This document shows, in pieces, positions 49,784-58,265 of a stretch of 64,000 bases of DNA. The translations under genes and the position numbers were made by a program. This DNA is from Flavobacteriales bacterium UBA4110. Lineage in GTDB: Bacteria > Bacteroidota > Bacteroidia > Flavobacteriales > Weeksellaceae. The first letter of the stretch is position 1, and each line of letters begins with the position of its first letter. The stretch spans positions 1 through 64,000 of the forward strand of contig DFXK01000008.1 of the NCBI GenBank assembly GCA_002383165.1, in the 5' to 3' direction. The notes beneath the pieces are model-generated. The model saw nothing but the letters and a program-made list of their open reading frames with translations, was not told the DNA's origin and did no database searches.

Positions 49784-50461
49784 TTAAAGTGGACTTAGAT
49801 AATATCCGAAGCCAGGTCTTGTATGAATGAGTTTTGTTTTAAAATTTTTATCAATTTTCTTTCTCAGAAAGTTGATGTAAACTTCGATAGCGTTGTTTGT
49901 GGATTGGAATTGATTTTTCCAAACTTCATCAGAAATATATTGTTTGGAAAGTGTTCTGCCATTTGCTCTGGCTAATAAAACCAATAATTGAAACTCTTTT
50001 ACAGTTAGACTAATTTCTTCTCCGGAACGAAAAACCTTGCTGTCTTCTGGATAAATAATCAAATCTTCCACAACAATTTTTTCCTTTTCTTCGGTTTTTG
50101 GAGTCAGTCTTCTCATTTGAGAATTGATTCTCAACAACAATTCTTCCAACAAAAATGGCTTAACCAAATAATCATCTGCCGCTCTTAAGAACGCTTGTTT
50201 CTTCTCCTCGATTCCGTCATAGGCAGAAATAATGATAATCGGCGTTTCCGAATTGGTTTCTCTGATGGTTTTACAAATATCCAATCCATTGATTTTCGGA
50301 ACATTGATGTCCAAAAGAAAAATATCATAAGGTTTTTTAGAAAATATATCAAGGAACTTTTCGCCATCTTCCGCTTTATCGGTTTTGATAGATTTGGATT
50401 CTAGGAAAAGTGCAATTTCTGAAGATAAGACAGCATCGTCCTCTAAAAGTAATGCCTGCAT
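49784..50461 (-). CDS. OmpR-family response regulator of the efflux operon (CzcR-like)
   Basis: 225 residues from the ATG at 50459-50461, the standard start MQALLLEDDAVL; the frame is open 14 codons further but without the fold. Receiver domain with acidic EDD, phosphorylated Asp 51 in LLDIN and Lys in YLVKPF. A winged-helix DNA-binding domain of the PhoB type follows (EFQLLVLLARANGRTLSK, VYINFLRKKID). Partner of the kinase that follows; predicted to bind the 11-bp boxes before czcC. Confidence 0.93.
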   Translation of the reverse strand: MQALLLEDDAVLSSEIALFLESKSIKTDKAEDGEKFLDIFSKKPYDIFLLDINVPKINGLDICKTIRETNSETPIIIISAYDGIEEKKQAFLRAADDYLVKPFLLEELLLRINSQMRRLTPKTEEKEKIVVEDLIIYPEDSKVFRSGEEISLTVKEFQLLVLLARANGRTLSKQYISDEVWKNQFQSTNNAIEVYINFLRKKIDKNFKTKLIHTRPGFGYYLSPL

Positions 50462-50567
50462 TTGGTAATGATTTATTTTACAAATATGAGGAAAAGTATT
50501 CACAAAGGATGTTTAATAAATATTTTAACTATTTTCGAGCTCATATTATATCTGAAAAAATCTAACA

Positions 50568-51140
50568 ATGATAAAAAAAATATTAGTCATTTTATCCGCA
50601 TTATGTTTTACGTTTTATTTGGGACAGGTTAATTTTAAAAACAATATTAAAAGAGATTTGGAAACAATGCTAACGGCAATAAAATCTAAAAATATGGATA
50701 AAGCTACTGCACAGATCTACCCAAAATATTTCAAGCTTATTTCTAAGGATCAGATGAAGCAAATTTTAAATATGACTTATAATAATCCTGCCATACATAC
50801 TAACATTCAGGAGTTTAAAATTTTGAATATTACAAAACCTAAAAACATTCAAAATGAGTTTTTTTCATTTGTTGATTATGGTTTCAAAATGAATCTAAAA
50901 ATCGACTTTTCTTCTTTTCCGAATGGTCAAAAATTAAAAAAGCAAATCAGCGAAGGCATCTACACTAAATTTGGAAAGGACAATGTAACTTATAATGCAA
51001 AAAGTGATTATTATATCATTAATGCAAAAATGAAAGCTTATGCAATATCAGCTAACGGGAATGATTGGAAATTCATCATTGTCGATAAAAAGAATAATCC
51101 GCAATTAGTCAATATATTACCAAAAGAAGTATTAGATTGA
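50568..51140 (+). CDS. exported protein of unknown function
   Basis: 190 residues with a signal peptide ending near residue 19 (FTFYLGQ). The mature part is Lys- and Asn-rich, beginning VNFKNNIKRDLETMLTAIKSKNMDKA, with a globular region of alternating strands up to WKFIIVDKK. No family is recognised. Monocistronic and divergent from the response regulator. The pattern of a short helical N-terminus and a cystatin-like series of strands is seen in several small Bacteroidota secreted proteins, but this is only a resemblance. Confidence 0.65.
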   Translation: MIKKILVILSALCFTFYLGQVNFKNNIKRDLETMLTAIKSKNMDKATAQIYPKYFKLISKDQMKQILNMTYNNPAIHTNIQEFKILNITKPKNIQNEFFSFVDYGFKMNLKIDFSSFPNGQKLKKQISEGIYTKFGKDNVTYNAKSDYYIINAKMKAYAISANGNDWKFIIVDKKNNPQLVNILPKEVLD

Positions 51141-51314
51141 TTAAAATCCGAACATTAAACCTATGAAAAAGCAGCAAAATCTTTAACAAAAAAATAGGTC
51201 AAATGATTGAAAATTTTATAGAAAAATTAAATGAGTAGTAGTTTAAAGTATCCATTCAAGGCATTTTAAAATTCATAAAATAAAGCGTATTTTTGGAGAA
51301 ATAATTCAACAACA

Positions 51315-52028
51315 GTGAATTCTATTATCAATAAAAAAGTAAAATTTCAGGAACTGGGAACCAAAGATTATCAGCCAACCTGGGATTATCAGGAAGAATT
51401 ACTGAAAAAAAATCTGGATACCAAAATCTACAACAGAGAAAATCCAGACAATCAGAAAGCTACAGAAAACTTTCTTCTTTTTGTGGAACATCCGCACGTT
51501 TATACTCTAGGAAAAAGTGGACACGAGGAAAATCTTCTGGCCAATGAAGCTAAACTTAAAGAAATCAACGCGACCTATGTGAAGGTAAACCGAGGCGGAG
51601 ACATTACTTATCACGGTTTCGGACAAATAGTTGGCTACCCAATTTTGGATCTGGAAAATTTTTACACAGACATCCATCGCTATATGCGTGATCTGGAAGA
51701 GGTAATCATCCGAACTATTGCAGAATATGGCTTGAAAGGCGAACGTTCCAGTGGGGAAACAGGCGTTTGGCTGGATGTCGGAAAACCATACGCAAGAAAA
51801 ATCTGCGCAATGGGCGTAAAAGCGTCACGCTGGGTTACCATCCACGGATTTGCGCTGAATGTCAATACGGATATGCGTTATTTCGAATACATCATCCCTT
51901 GCGGAATTGCTGATAAGCAAGTGACTTCCTTGAAAAGAGAATTAGAGCAAGAAGTTGATTATGAAGAAGTAAAACAAAAAATCAAAAAACACTTTGTAGA
52001 TGTTTTTGGTTGCGAACTAATTTCATAA
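51315..52028 (+). CDS. lipB: octanoyl-(acyl carrier protein) transferase LipB
   Basis: Transfers octanoate from ACP to lipoyl domains, the first step of lipoate synthesis. 237 residues with a GTG start at 51315. The RGGDITYHGFGQIVGYPI motif is present, and the conserved catalytic pair is Lys 169 in GVKASRWVTIHG and Cys 196 in IIPCGI. It is separate from lipA, which is not in the window. About 170 AT-rich bases separate it from the preceding gene. Confidence 0.95.
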   Translation: MNSIINKKVKFQELGTKDYQPTWDYQEELLKKNLDTKIYNRENPDNQKATENFLLFVEHPHVYTLGKSGHEENLLANEAKLKEINATYVKVNRGGDITYHGFGQIVGYPILDLENFYTDIHRYMRDLEEVIIRTIAEYGLKGERSSGETGVWLDVGKPYARKICAMGVKASRWVTIHGFALNVNTDMRYFEYIIPCGIADKQVTSLKRELEQEVDYEEVKQKIKKHFVDVFGCELIS

Positions 52029-52036
52029 ATGATCAA

Positions 52037-52089
52037 TGATAATTGATAGATGATATTAACATTTTGACCTAATCATTTATCAATTATCA
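52037..52089. repeat. TGATAATTGATA inverted repeat between lipB and dgt
   Basis: Arms 52037-52054 and 52072-52089 are complementary with one mismatch over 18 bases. The location between convergent genes suggests it may also serve as terminator. Confidence 0.7.
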
Positions 52090-52102
52090 AAAATCGATTA
52101 TA

Positions 52103-53458
52103 TTACATCGTCATCCCAATATCGATTCCTTTGATTTTTCTATAAAGATCGGTTGCGAAATTATCCGTCATTCCGGACACAAAATCAATAACGCCTAACA
52201 CTTTCTGATAATCCGTTCCATCTTCATAAAAGAATTGTTTTGGAAGAAGTTTCAGGGCTTTTTTATCGTAAGATTTTCTTTCATCTGCCGACTTCAAAAT
52301 TGATGGGATGAAGTGATCCAGCAATTCGTACATCACATTATAACCAGCATTTTCGATCTCAACCACGGCTTTGTGATTATAAATTTTTTCAATCGAAAAA
52401 CTTTCGATATCCTGGAGCGTTTTATTTTCAGATTTGTAAATATCCAAAAGACCTTTTTCTAAATTACCTTGTAAAATTTTATCGAAATTGCTTTTGTAAA
52501 GTTCAATGGACTTATTAATCAATGCATTGATTACCTTTGCTCGGAGATAAGAAATCTGTTCATTTTCATTGCTGATGGAATCCAGCTTCTGCTCTACTCT
52601 TTTGATGTCATCCGTTTCTGATTTTACGAGTTCAAAAAAGAGATTTTTACAATCTGCTGTAGAAACGATTCCCAGTCTGTGCGCATCTTCCATATCAATA
52701 ATGTTATAGCAGATATCATCAGCGGCTTCTACAAGCCAAACGAATGGATGTCTTTTGAAGATATAAGGATCGTCATTTTCCTGAATCATTGACGTGCTCT
52801 TAGCAATTTCCAGAAAAATTTCCTTTTCATTCTGAAAAAAGCCGAACTTTTTACGATGGATCTCGCCTTTCTTTTTAGCAATCGCCTCACAAGGGTATTT
52901 TGCAATACTTGCCAAAGTCGTTAAAGTTAATTGGATCCCACCAGCATCTTTGCCTTGTTGTTGTTGCGCCAAAACTCTGACTGCGTTGGCATTTCCTTCA
53001 AAATTCACCAAATCTGCCCATTCTTTTTCGTTGAATTTAGATTTAAGCGAAGTTTCATTTCTGTCAAAATAGCTCGCAATAGCATCTTCACCAGAATGTC
53101 CGAATGCAGGATTTCCAACGTCGTGACAAAGGCAGCCTGCTGCAATTACATTGCTCAGATTGTGCAGATAAAAATTTTTAGAATCCTCATTCAGATCATT
53201 TTTAAATTGACCATAAATAAACTCGCCAATCACACTTCCCAAACTTCTGCCTACAGAAGAAACTTCCAGCGAATGCGTGAGCCTGTTATGCACAAAAACA
53301 CTTCCCGGAAGCGGGAAAACCTGCGTTTTGTTTTGCAATCTTCGGAATGCGGAAGAAAAAATAATGCGGTCAAAATCCCTCTGAAAATCCGTTCTGGAAA
53401 CTTTTGTGTTGGGATTATTCCCTGTGCGCTGACTTGTAAAAATTGAATTCAGATCCAT
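52103..53458 (-). CDS. dgt: deoxyguanosine triphosphate triphosphohydrolase
   Basis: Hydrolyses dGTP to deoxyguanosine and triphosphate, lowering the dNTP pool. 451 residues. The HD metal site is in CLCHDVGNPAFGHSGE near residue 118, with the first His in the earlier THSLEVSSVGR segment, and the second site includes VEAADDICYNIIDMEDAHR. The C-terminal YRKIKGIDIGM closes the gene just before the lipB repeat. The N-terminus (RTDFQRDFDRIIFSSAFRRLQ) is standard for the family. Confidence 0.92.
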   Translation of the reverse strand: MDLNSIFTSQRTGNNPNTKVSRTDFQRDFDRIIFSSAFRRLQNKTQVFPLPGSVFVHNRLTHSLEVSSVGRSLGSVIGEFIYGQFKNDLNEDSKNFYLHNLSNVIAAGCLCHDVGNPAFGHSGEDAIASYFDRNETSLKSKFNEKEWADLVNFEGNANAVRVLAQQQQGKDAGGIQLTLTTLASIAKYPCEAIAKKKGEIHRKKFGFFQNEKEIFLEIAKSTSMIQENDDPYIFKRHPFVWLVEAADDICYNIIDMEDAHRLGIVSTADCKNLFFELVKSETDDIKRVEQKLDSISNENEQISYLRAKVINALINKSIELYKSNFDKILQGNLEKGLLDIYKSENKTLQDIESFSIEKIYNHKAVVEIENAGYNVMYELLDHFIPSILKSADERKSYDKKALKLLPKQFFYEDGTDYQKVLGVIDFVSGMTDNFATDLYRKIKGIDIGMTM

Positions 53459-53529
53459 AATAGCTCCAAAAATAAGGGATATTTATTTTTTAGCGGAATA
53501 ATATTTGATTTTTCCCTAAAAAATTAAAA

Positions 53530-54264
53530 ATGCCAGAAGGTCCAACTATTGTTTTGATGAAAGAAAAACTCAGCAAATTCGTTGGGCAGAAAGTAATATC
53601 TGTGGAAGGGACTGTAAAATTTGATTATAAGCTTATTACTAATAAAAAATTGAATGAAATAAAACTCTTTGGTAAGCAAGCTTATCTTATTTTTGATAAA
53701 GTCAGTGTGAGAATCCATCTTTTGATGTTTGGTTCGTACGAAATCGATGAGCAGACCAAACCAGACAGGAATCTATGCATTGGACTCACATTCAAAAATG
53801 GAAAAGCCTTATTCTTTACCTGTTCTGTAAAAATATTGCCCAATGAAATTCTCAAAACCATAGATTGGGAAGCCGATGTGATGAGTGATATCTGGAATCC
53901 CAAAAAAGCTAAAGCCAAGCTGAAAGAAAATCCTGAAATGATGGTTTGTGATGCTTTGATGGATCAGAATATTTTCTCGGGCGTTGGCAATATCATAAAA
54001 AATGAAACACTTTTTCGCATTGGCGTGCAGCCGGAAAGCAGACTCGGGAAATTGCCTAAAAATAAAATCAATGATCTTCTATCCGAAGCCCGGAACTACA
54101 GTTTTGATTTTCTGAAATGGAAACGGGAAAATACTTTAAAAAATCATTGGAAAGCTCATCAAAAAAAAAATTGCCCATTGTGTGGTAAACCGCTTGTCCG
54201 GAAAATAACCGGAAAATACAAACGAAGAAGTTTCTACTGCGAGACAGACCAAAAATTTTTTTAA
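53530..54264 (+). CDS. Fpg/Nei-family DNA glycosylase (endonuclease VIII-like)
   Basis: Excises oxidised bases and cleaves the abasic site. 244 residues starting MPEGPTIVLM, where Pro 2 is the catalytic nucleophile and Glu 3 its partner. The helix-two-turns-helix motif contains QNIFSGVGNIIKNE, and the zinc finger at the end has CPLCGKPLVRK...FYCETDQ, where three of the four zinc Cys are visible and the last is replaced (DQKFF). Divergent from dgt. Choice between Fpg and Nei by eye is uncertain. Confidence 0.88.
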   Translation: MPEGPTIVLMKEKLSKFVGQKVISVEGTVKFDYKLITNKKLNEIKLFGKQAYLIFDKVSVRIHLLMFGSYEIDEQTKPDRNLCIGLTFKNGKALFFTCSVKILPNEILKTIDWEADVMSDIWNPKKAKAKLKENPEMMVCDALMDQNIFSGVGNIIKNETLFRIGVQPESRLGKLPKNKINDLLSEARNYSFDFLKWKRENTLKNHWKAHQKKNCPLCGKPLVRKITGKYKRRSFYCETDQKFF

Positions 54265-54353
54265 GAATAGATGATGCTGGTGAAAAATGATTTTATTATC
54301 AATCTGAGTTTGATTTGGTAATTATTTTAACTATCATTGATAAAATTTTAGTT

Positions 54354-55268
54354 ATGAAAAATAAATACTTATTGTTGCTGTCATTAGTTTCGTCTTTTGT
54401 AATGGCACAGAAAACCATTTCATTCGAAAGTAATGAAGGCTACACAACGGGTAACATCCACGGTCAAAACAACTGGGAAGTAACGCTTAACAGTGATGAA
54501 CTTCCTATCAACGGCCAGACCATTACAAGTGAAAGTGCGAGTGCAGGTAGCAACGCCTTAAAAATTGCAGTAGATCTTAACGAAGATTTTGGATGGTTTC
54601 CGATCTATGGCGCCGCAAAAATTTTGGATCAGGGATTTAATTATAAAAATACAACCGTAGAATTCGACGCTTATATATCCGAACTAAATGGTTCTACTTT
54701 TGAATTCGGGACTTATGGTGCAGATAACGATGAGTTTGTTCCGATCTCTACATTCTCATTTAATTACACTGGGAATTTGGAAGTTGTAAGCAGTGTAGAC
54801 TATGATTATGAAGCTACCGAATTTACATGGCAAGCTAATAAATGGTACAAATTAAAAGCTGAAATCTCTGAAAATCAGATTAAGTATTATATCAACGGAA
54901 CTTTGGTTTATACAGGAACTAATTTTTCAAAAACGGATGTGTTGGGAATTATTTTCCTACACGATAATTTTGGCGGATTTGCTTACATCGACAATATTAA
55001 AATTAATGATGAAGTAATGGCTGTAAATGACGTAAAAAAAGCTAACATCAAGCTTTATCCAAATCCTGTAAGAGATGTACTGAAAGTTGATATTCCGAAT
55101 AACGAGGCAATTACTAATATAAGTATTTATAATATTGCCGGTCAGAAAGTAAAAACATTCTCATCAACAAAAGAAATGAATGTTGAAAGTTTACCGCAAG
55201 GGAATTATATAATTGACATTAATACTGATAAAGACAAAAAATACACCTCGAAATTCATCAAACAATAA
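54354..55268 (+). CDS. exported T9SS type A sorting-domain protein
   Basis: 304 residues from the ATG at 54354, with a signal peptide (SFVMAQ). The mature domain (about 25-210) is a beta-sandwich of the concanavalin-like type with SNEGYTTGNIHGQNNWEV and FAYIDNIKIND. The last 75 residues are a T9SS type A sorting domain (IKLYPNPVRDVLKVDIPNN, ISIYNIAGQKVKTF, LPQGNYIIDINT). It is therefore cargo of the type IX secretion system. No sugar-active site is recognised. Confidence 0.85.
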   Translation: MKNKYLLLLSLVSSFVMAQKTISFESNEGYTTGNIHGQNNWEVTLNSDELPINGQTITSESASAGSNALKIAVDLNEDFGWFPIYGAAKILDQGFNYKNTTVEFDAYISELNGSTFEFGTYGADNDEFVPISTFSFNYTGNLEVVSSVDYDYEATEFTWQANKWYKLKAEISENQIKYYINGTLVYTGTNFSKTDVLGIIFLHDNFGGFAYIDNIKINDEVMAVNDVKKANIKLYPNPVRDVLKVDIPNNEAITNISIYNIAGQKVKTFSSTKEMNVESLPQGNYIIDINTDKDKKYTSKFIKQ

Positions 55269-55273
55269 AATTG

Positions 55274-55302
55274 AAATCCTGCTTAAATTGCAGGATTTTT
55301 AT
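55274..55302 (+). terminator. terminator after the T9SS cargo gene
   Basis: A 9-bp perfect stem AAATCCTGC/GCAGGATTT (55274-55282 with 55290-55298), a 7-base loop, then a T-run. Confidence 0.85.
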
Positions 55303-55434
55303 TTAGTTTTATTAATAATACGATTGGTTTTTAAATAGATTTATCAATCCAATATGTTTGGTTAATTAAGCTATTTTAGGTTTATTCATTTAACTTTCAT
55401 CTGTACATATTAATCCAACATATAAATTACGAAC

Positions 55435-56205
55435 ATGAAGAATCTGATATTGCTTATCTTTTTAAGTTGGATAACTACTTTGAATGCTCAAATCACAAAA
55501 AATTTCACCATCGATGGTGTCGTTAGAAAAGCTATTATTTACGAACCAGCAACTAAAACCGATAAAACGCCTGTTATTTTTGTTTTCCACGGTCACGGCG
55601 GCAATGCTAATTTTGTAAGCAGAAGAATTGACATTCAAAACTATTACAAAGATGCATTGGTTATTTTCATGCAGGGACTGCCGGGAAGAAAAGTACCCGG
55701 AATAGATCCAAACGGGACAATGAACGGATGGCAGATTTTCACAGATGACCTTGGAGGTAGAGACATTAAATTTTTTGATGTTGTATTTGCCGATATTCAC
55801 AAAGCTTACAAGATTGACGACAGCAAGATTTATCTTATTGGGCATTCTAACGGTGCCAGATTTGTGAATGTTCTATGGAAGACTAAAGGCGAAAAAATTA
55901 CTGCTATATGTTCCGCTTCTGCCCAAGGAGGCGAAATGATTTCCAATGCAGTTCCTATTTCTATCTGGATGTACATAGGAAAAAACGACAAGATAGTTTC
56001 ACCTCAAAATCAAGAATTATCTATTCCTATTGTAAAATCAAATCTCGGGATTTCGATGGCAGGAAAAACTGATGGCGATAAAACCATTTTCAAGGGTAAT
56101 AACAATACTGAACTGGTGATTCAAAGCAGTGATGCTGGCCACGAATTTCCAAAAGGATCATTACAAGATATCGCTGATTTTTTCCGAAGGCATACGAAAA
56201 ATTAA
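55435..56205 (+). CDS. exported alpha/beta hydrolase, PHB-depolymerase/LpqC-like esterase
   Basis: 256 residues with a signal peptide ending at LNAQ (residue 19). The oxyanion segment is FVFHGHGGNANFVSRR near 45, the nucleophile Ser lies in LIGHSNGARFVNVL near 138, a probable Asp lies in YIGKNDKIVSP near 185, and the His in SSDAGHEFPKGS near 235. This layout is typical of poly(3-hydroxybutyrate) depolymerase-type and feruloyl-type esterases. Which ester it cleaves outside the cell is unknown. No sorting domain is present. Confidence 0.85.
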   Translation: MKNLILLIFLSWITTLNAQITKNFTIDGVVRKAIIYEPATKTDKTPVIFVFHGHGGNANFVSRRIDIQNYYKDALVIFMQGLPGRKVPGIDPNGTMNGWQIFTDDLGGRDIKFFDVVFADIHKAYKIDDSKIYLIGHSNGARFVNVLWKTKGEKITAICSASAQGGEMISNAVPISIWMYIGKNDKIVSPQNQELSIPIVKSNLGISMAGKTDGDKTIFKGNNNTELVIQSSDAGHEFPKGSLQDIADFFRRHTKN

Positions 56206-56282
56206 TTTTAACATAAGATATAAATATCTATAATCTAATAATTTAAACATTGTTATTTTAAAAACAGGTTAAAATATCAAAC

Positions 56283-56313
56283 AAAAAAAGACTACCATTG
56301 TTGGTAGTCTTTT
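56283..56313. terminator. bidirectional terminator between esterase and OmpA genes
   Basis: A 12-bp perfect stem (56286-56297 with 56302-56313) around TTGT, with A-run and T-run flanks. Confidence 0.9.
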
Positions 56314-56332
56314 CAATAGAAAAAATTAAAAT

Positions 56333-57754
56333 TTATTTTGCTTTAAAATACACTCTTCTATTTGCTCTGTTTTTCCATTCTGGACATTTTGAAGCTGGAT
56401 CACATTCTGGGTATTTTAAGTCAAATTTACCATTACCCATCGTTTCTAATTTTGAAGAATTAGCACCGTTAGAAACTAAATATTGTTTTACATTGTTAGC
56501 TCTTTTCTGAGATAAAGTCTTATTATAGCTTTCAGTACCTCTTGCGTCTGTAGCTCCTACAACTACATATGACCCATTGGTAGAATTGATATAACTAATT
56601 GCACTGTTCAGAATAGGCGTATTACTTGGTAAGATTCTATCAGAGTTAAGATCGAATTCTATCCCATTCATAAGTGTTTCATCTGCTGAAGCCACGCCCC
56701 CGTTATTTGAATTACCCATAGGACAACCGTTATTTTCCACAGGACCAGGAACAGTTACACATTTGTCCTTAAGATCAATAACACCGTCCATGTCTACATC
56801 CAAAGCAACACCGGCACCATCTACTCTTGCACCAGCAGGCGTATCCAGTTGTTTGTCCCAATCATCGCAAACACCGTCATTATCTGCATCGCCATTTTTA
56901 CAAACTTTAAAATTATCAACTTTATCTTCAAGCTCGTCTATCTTGCTGTAGATATTTCTTAAAGGATCTACCCACATTACGTGATCAGCATTTTTTCCAA
57001 GTTTAACAGTAAGCCCCAAGGTGGTATTGAAGAAATTATCAGAAGTATGAGAGCTGATTCTGTTCACAGCGCTATACTGATCTCCTCCACCATCGAAAGA
57101 ATCATCACCTGTATAAACGTACATAAATCTTCCTTCAATATCTACTCTATTGCTGATTTTGTATTTTAATCCGGCACCAGCCTGTCCAAACAACGAATTC
57201 ATTTTGAAAGCCTTTCTCTCTGTCATAAGTCTTTGTCCGAATTCATCTTTTTGGTAAGCACGATATGCCAAAACACCAGCACCTGCATAACCATGGAGTG
57301 CCCATCTGAAGTCAGATTTTCTATCCACTCTTCTTAATAAATTTGATAAATTAATATCCCCTAAAAGAGAAATAGCATCATACTGTGTTCTTCCTGCTAC
57401 TTGAAGGTTAGCTGCCGCATTTGCTGGTGCAGCATCTTTAGTATTAAAGTATCCTTGTCTTGTCTCACCACGGTCATATTGAAGTTTTAAACCAAAAGTA
57501 TGAGATAAAGCCTTATCAATACTGAAATAGGAAGAATATCCTACAAGCGTATTACCACTTTGGATGGATCTCAAATCTGCGTTCTGCATCAATGGAATAC
57601 CGCCACCAAAAGAGATAGACCAGCTGTTATAACTTGGGTTTGAATCTACAGATGTGGTTTCAGATTGTGCAGAAGTAGTCTGCGTCATTTCTTGAGAGAA
57701 CATCACTGCCGGGCACAATAGAGCCATCGACAAAACTGTTAATCTTGATTTCAT
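56333..57754 (-). CDS. OmpA-family outer-membrane protein with calcium-binding-type repeats
   Basis: 473 residues with a signal peptide (ALLCPAVMFSQ). An N-terminal beta-barrel-like region (about 40-270) is followed by a Cys-containing linker with thrombospondin-3-type Asp repeats (NGDADNDGVCDDWDKQ, DVDMDGVIDLKDKC). A C-terminal OmpA domain (about 365-473) has the peptidoglycan-binding pattern GATDARGTESYNKTLSQKRA and NRRVYFK. It anchors the outer membrane to the wall. It resembles the OmpA-like proteins abundant in flavobacterial outer membranes. Confidence 0.9.
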   Translation of the reverse strand: MKSRLTVLSMALLCPAVMFSQEMTQTTSAQSETTSVDSNPSYNSWSISFGGGIPLMQNADLRSIQSGNTLVGYSSYFSIDKALSHTFGLKLQYDRGETRQGYFNTKDAAPANAAANLQVAGRTQYDAISLLGDINLSNLLRRVDRKSDFRWALHGYAGAGVLAYRAYQKDEFGQRLMTERKAFKMNSLFGQAGAGLKYKISNRVDIEGRFMYVYTGDDSFDGGGDQYSAVNRISSHTSDNFFNTTLGLTVKLGKNADHVMWVDPLRNIYSKIDELEDKVDNFKVCKNGDADNDGVCDDWDKQLDTPAGARVDGAGVALDVDMDGVIDLKDKCVTVPGPVENNGCPMGNSNNGGVASADETLMNGIEFDLNSDRILPSNTPILNSAISYINSTNGSYVVVGATDARGTESYNKTLSQKRANNVKQYLVSNGANSSKLETMGNGKFDLKYPECDPASKCPEWKNRANRRVYFKAK

Positions 57755-58234
57755 AAATAATAAATTTTTATTGTTTTAAATGTTAAATGTATAATTGAGA
57801 TTAATCCAGATCACTCGCATAACACTGTATTCAAAAGGATTGTTCTCACTTATTCAATTACCATACCATTAATAATAAACGCTTATAATTTTGATTAATT
57901 TAAACCTTATGATTAACTAAATTTAATACTTAAAATCAACTGTAAAATACTATAAATCATAACAATTATATCGAAAATAAAAAAATTAAATAAATGTTTA
58001 AAAATTTATAATTACTGATTCTTACTTTGGCTGATCATCAATAATTATGATAACAATGTATCTAAAAGAATAACTTTGCAAGACAAATTACAATCTCTTT
58101 TTTTTAAAAATAAAATTCAGAAGATAAAAACAAAACTCTAGCTTATATTTTAATTATTATGAATTGTAGCTCTGTAAAATTCATGTAAGTAAGACGAGAA
58201 ATCTTTGTAAATCTTTTACCTTAAAAATTCACAT
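57755..58234. other. AT-rich gap with no recognised gene
   Basis: About 480 bases, very AT-rich, upstream of the OmpA gene and downstream of gcvP. No plausible open frame, tRNA or consensus promoter was found by eye. It probably holds the OmpA promoter and a leader. Confidence 0.5.
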
Positions 58235-58261
58235 AAAAAAACCTCTCAAATGAGAGGTTTT
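58235..58261 (-). terminator. terminator of gcvP
   Basis: An 11-bp perfect stem (58238-58248 with 58251-58261) followed on the minus strand by a T-run. The short loop opens by a base pair or two. Confidence 0.88.
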
Positions 58262-58265
58262 AGTT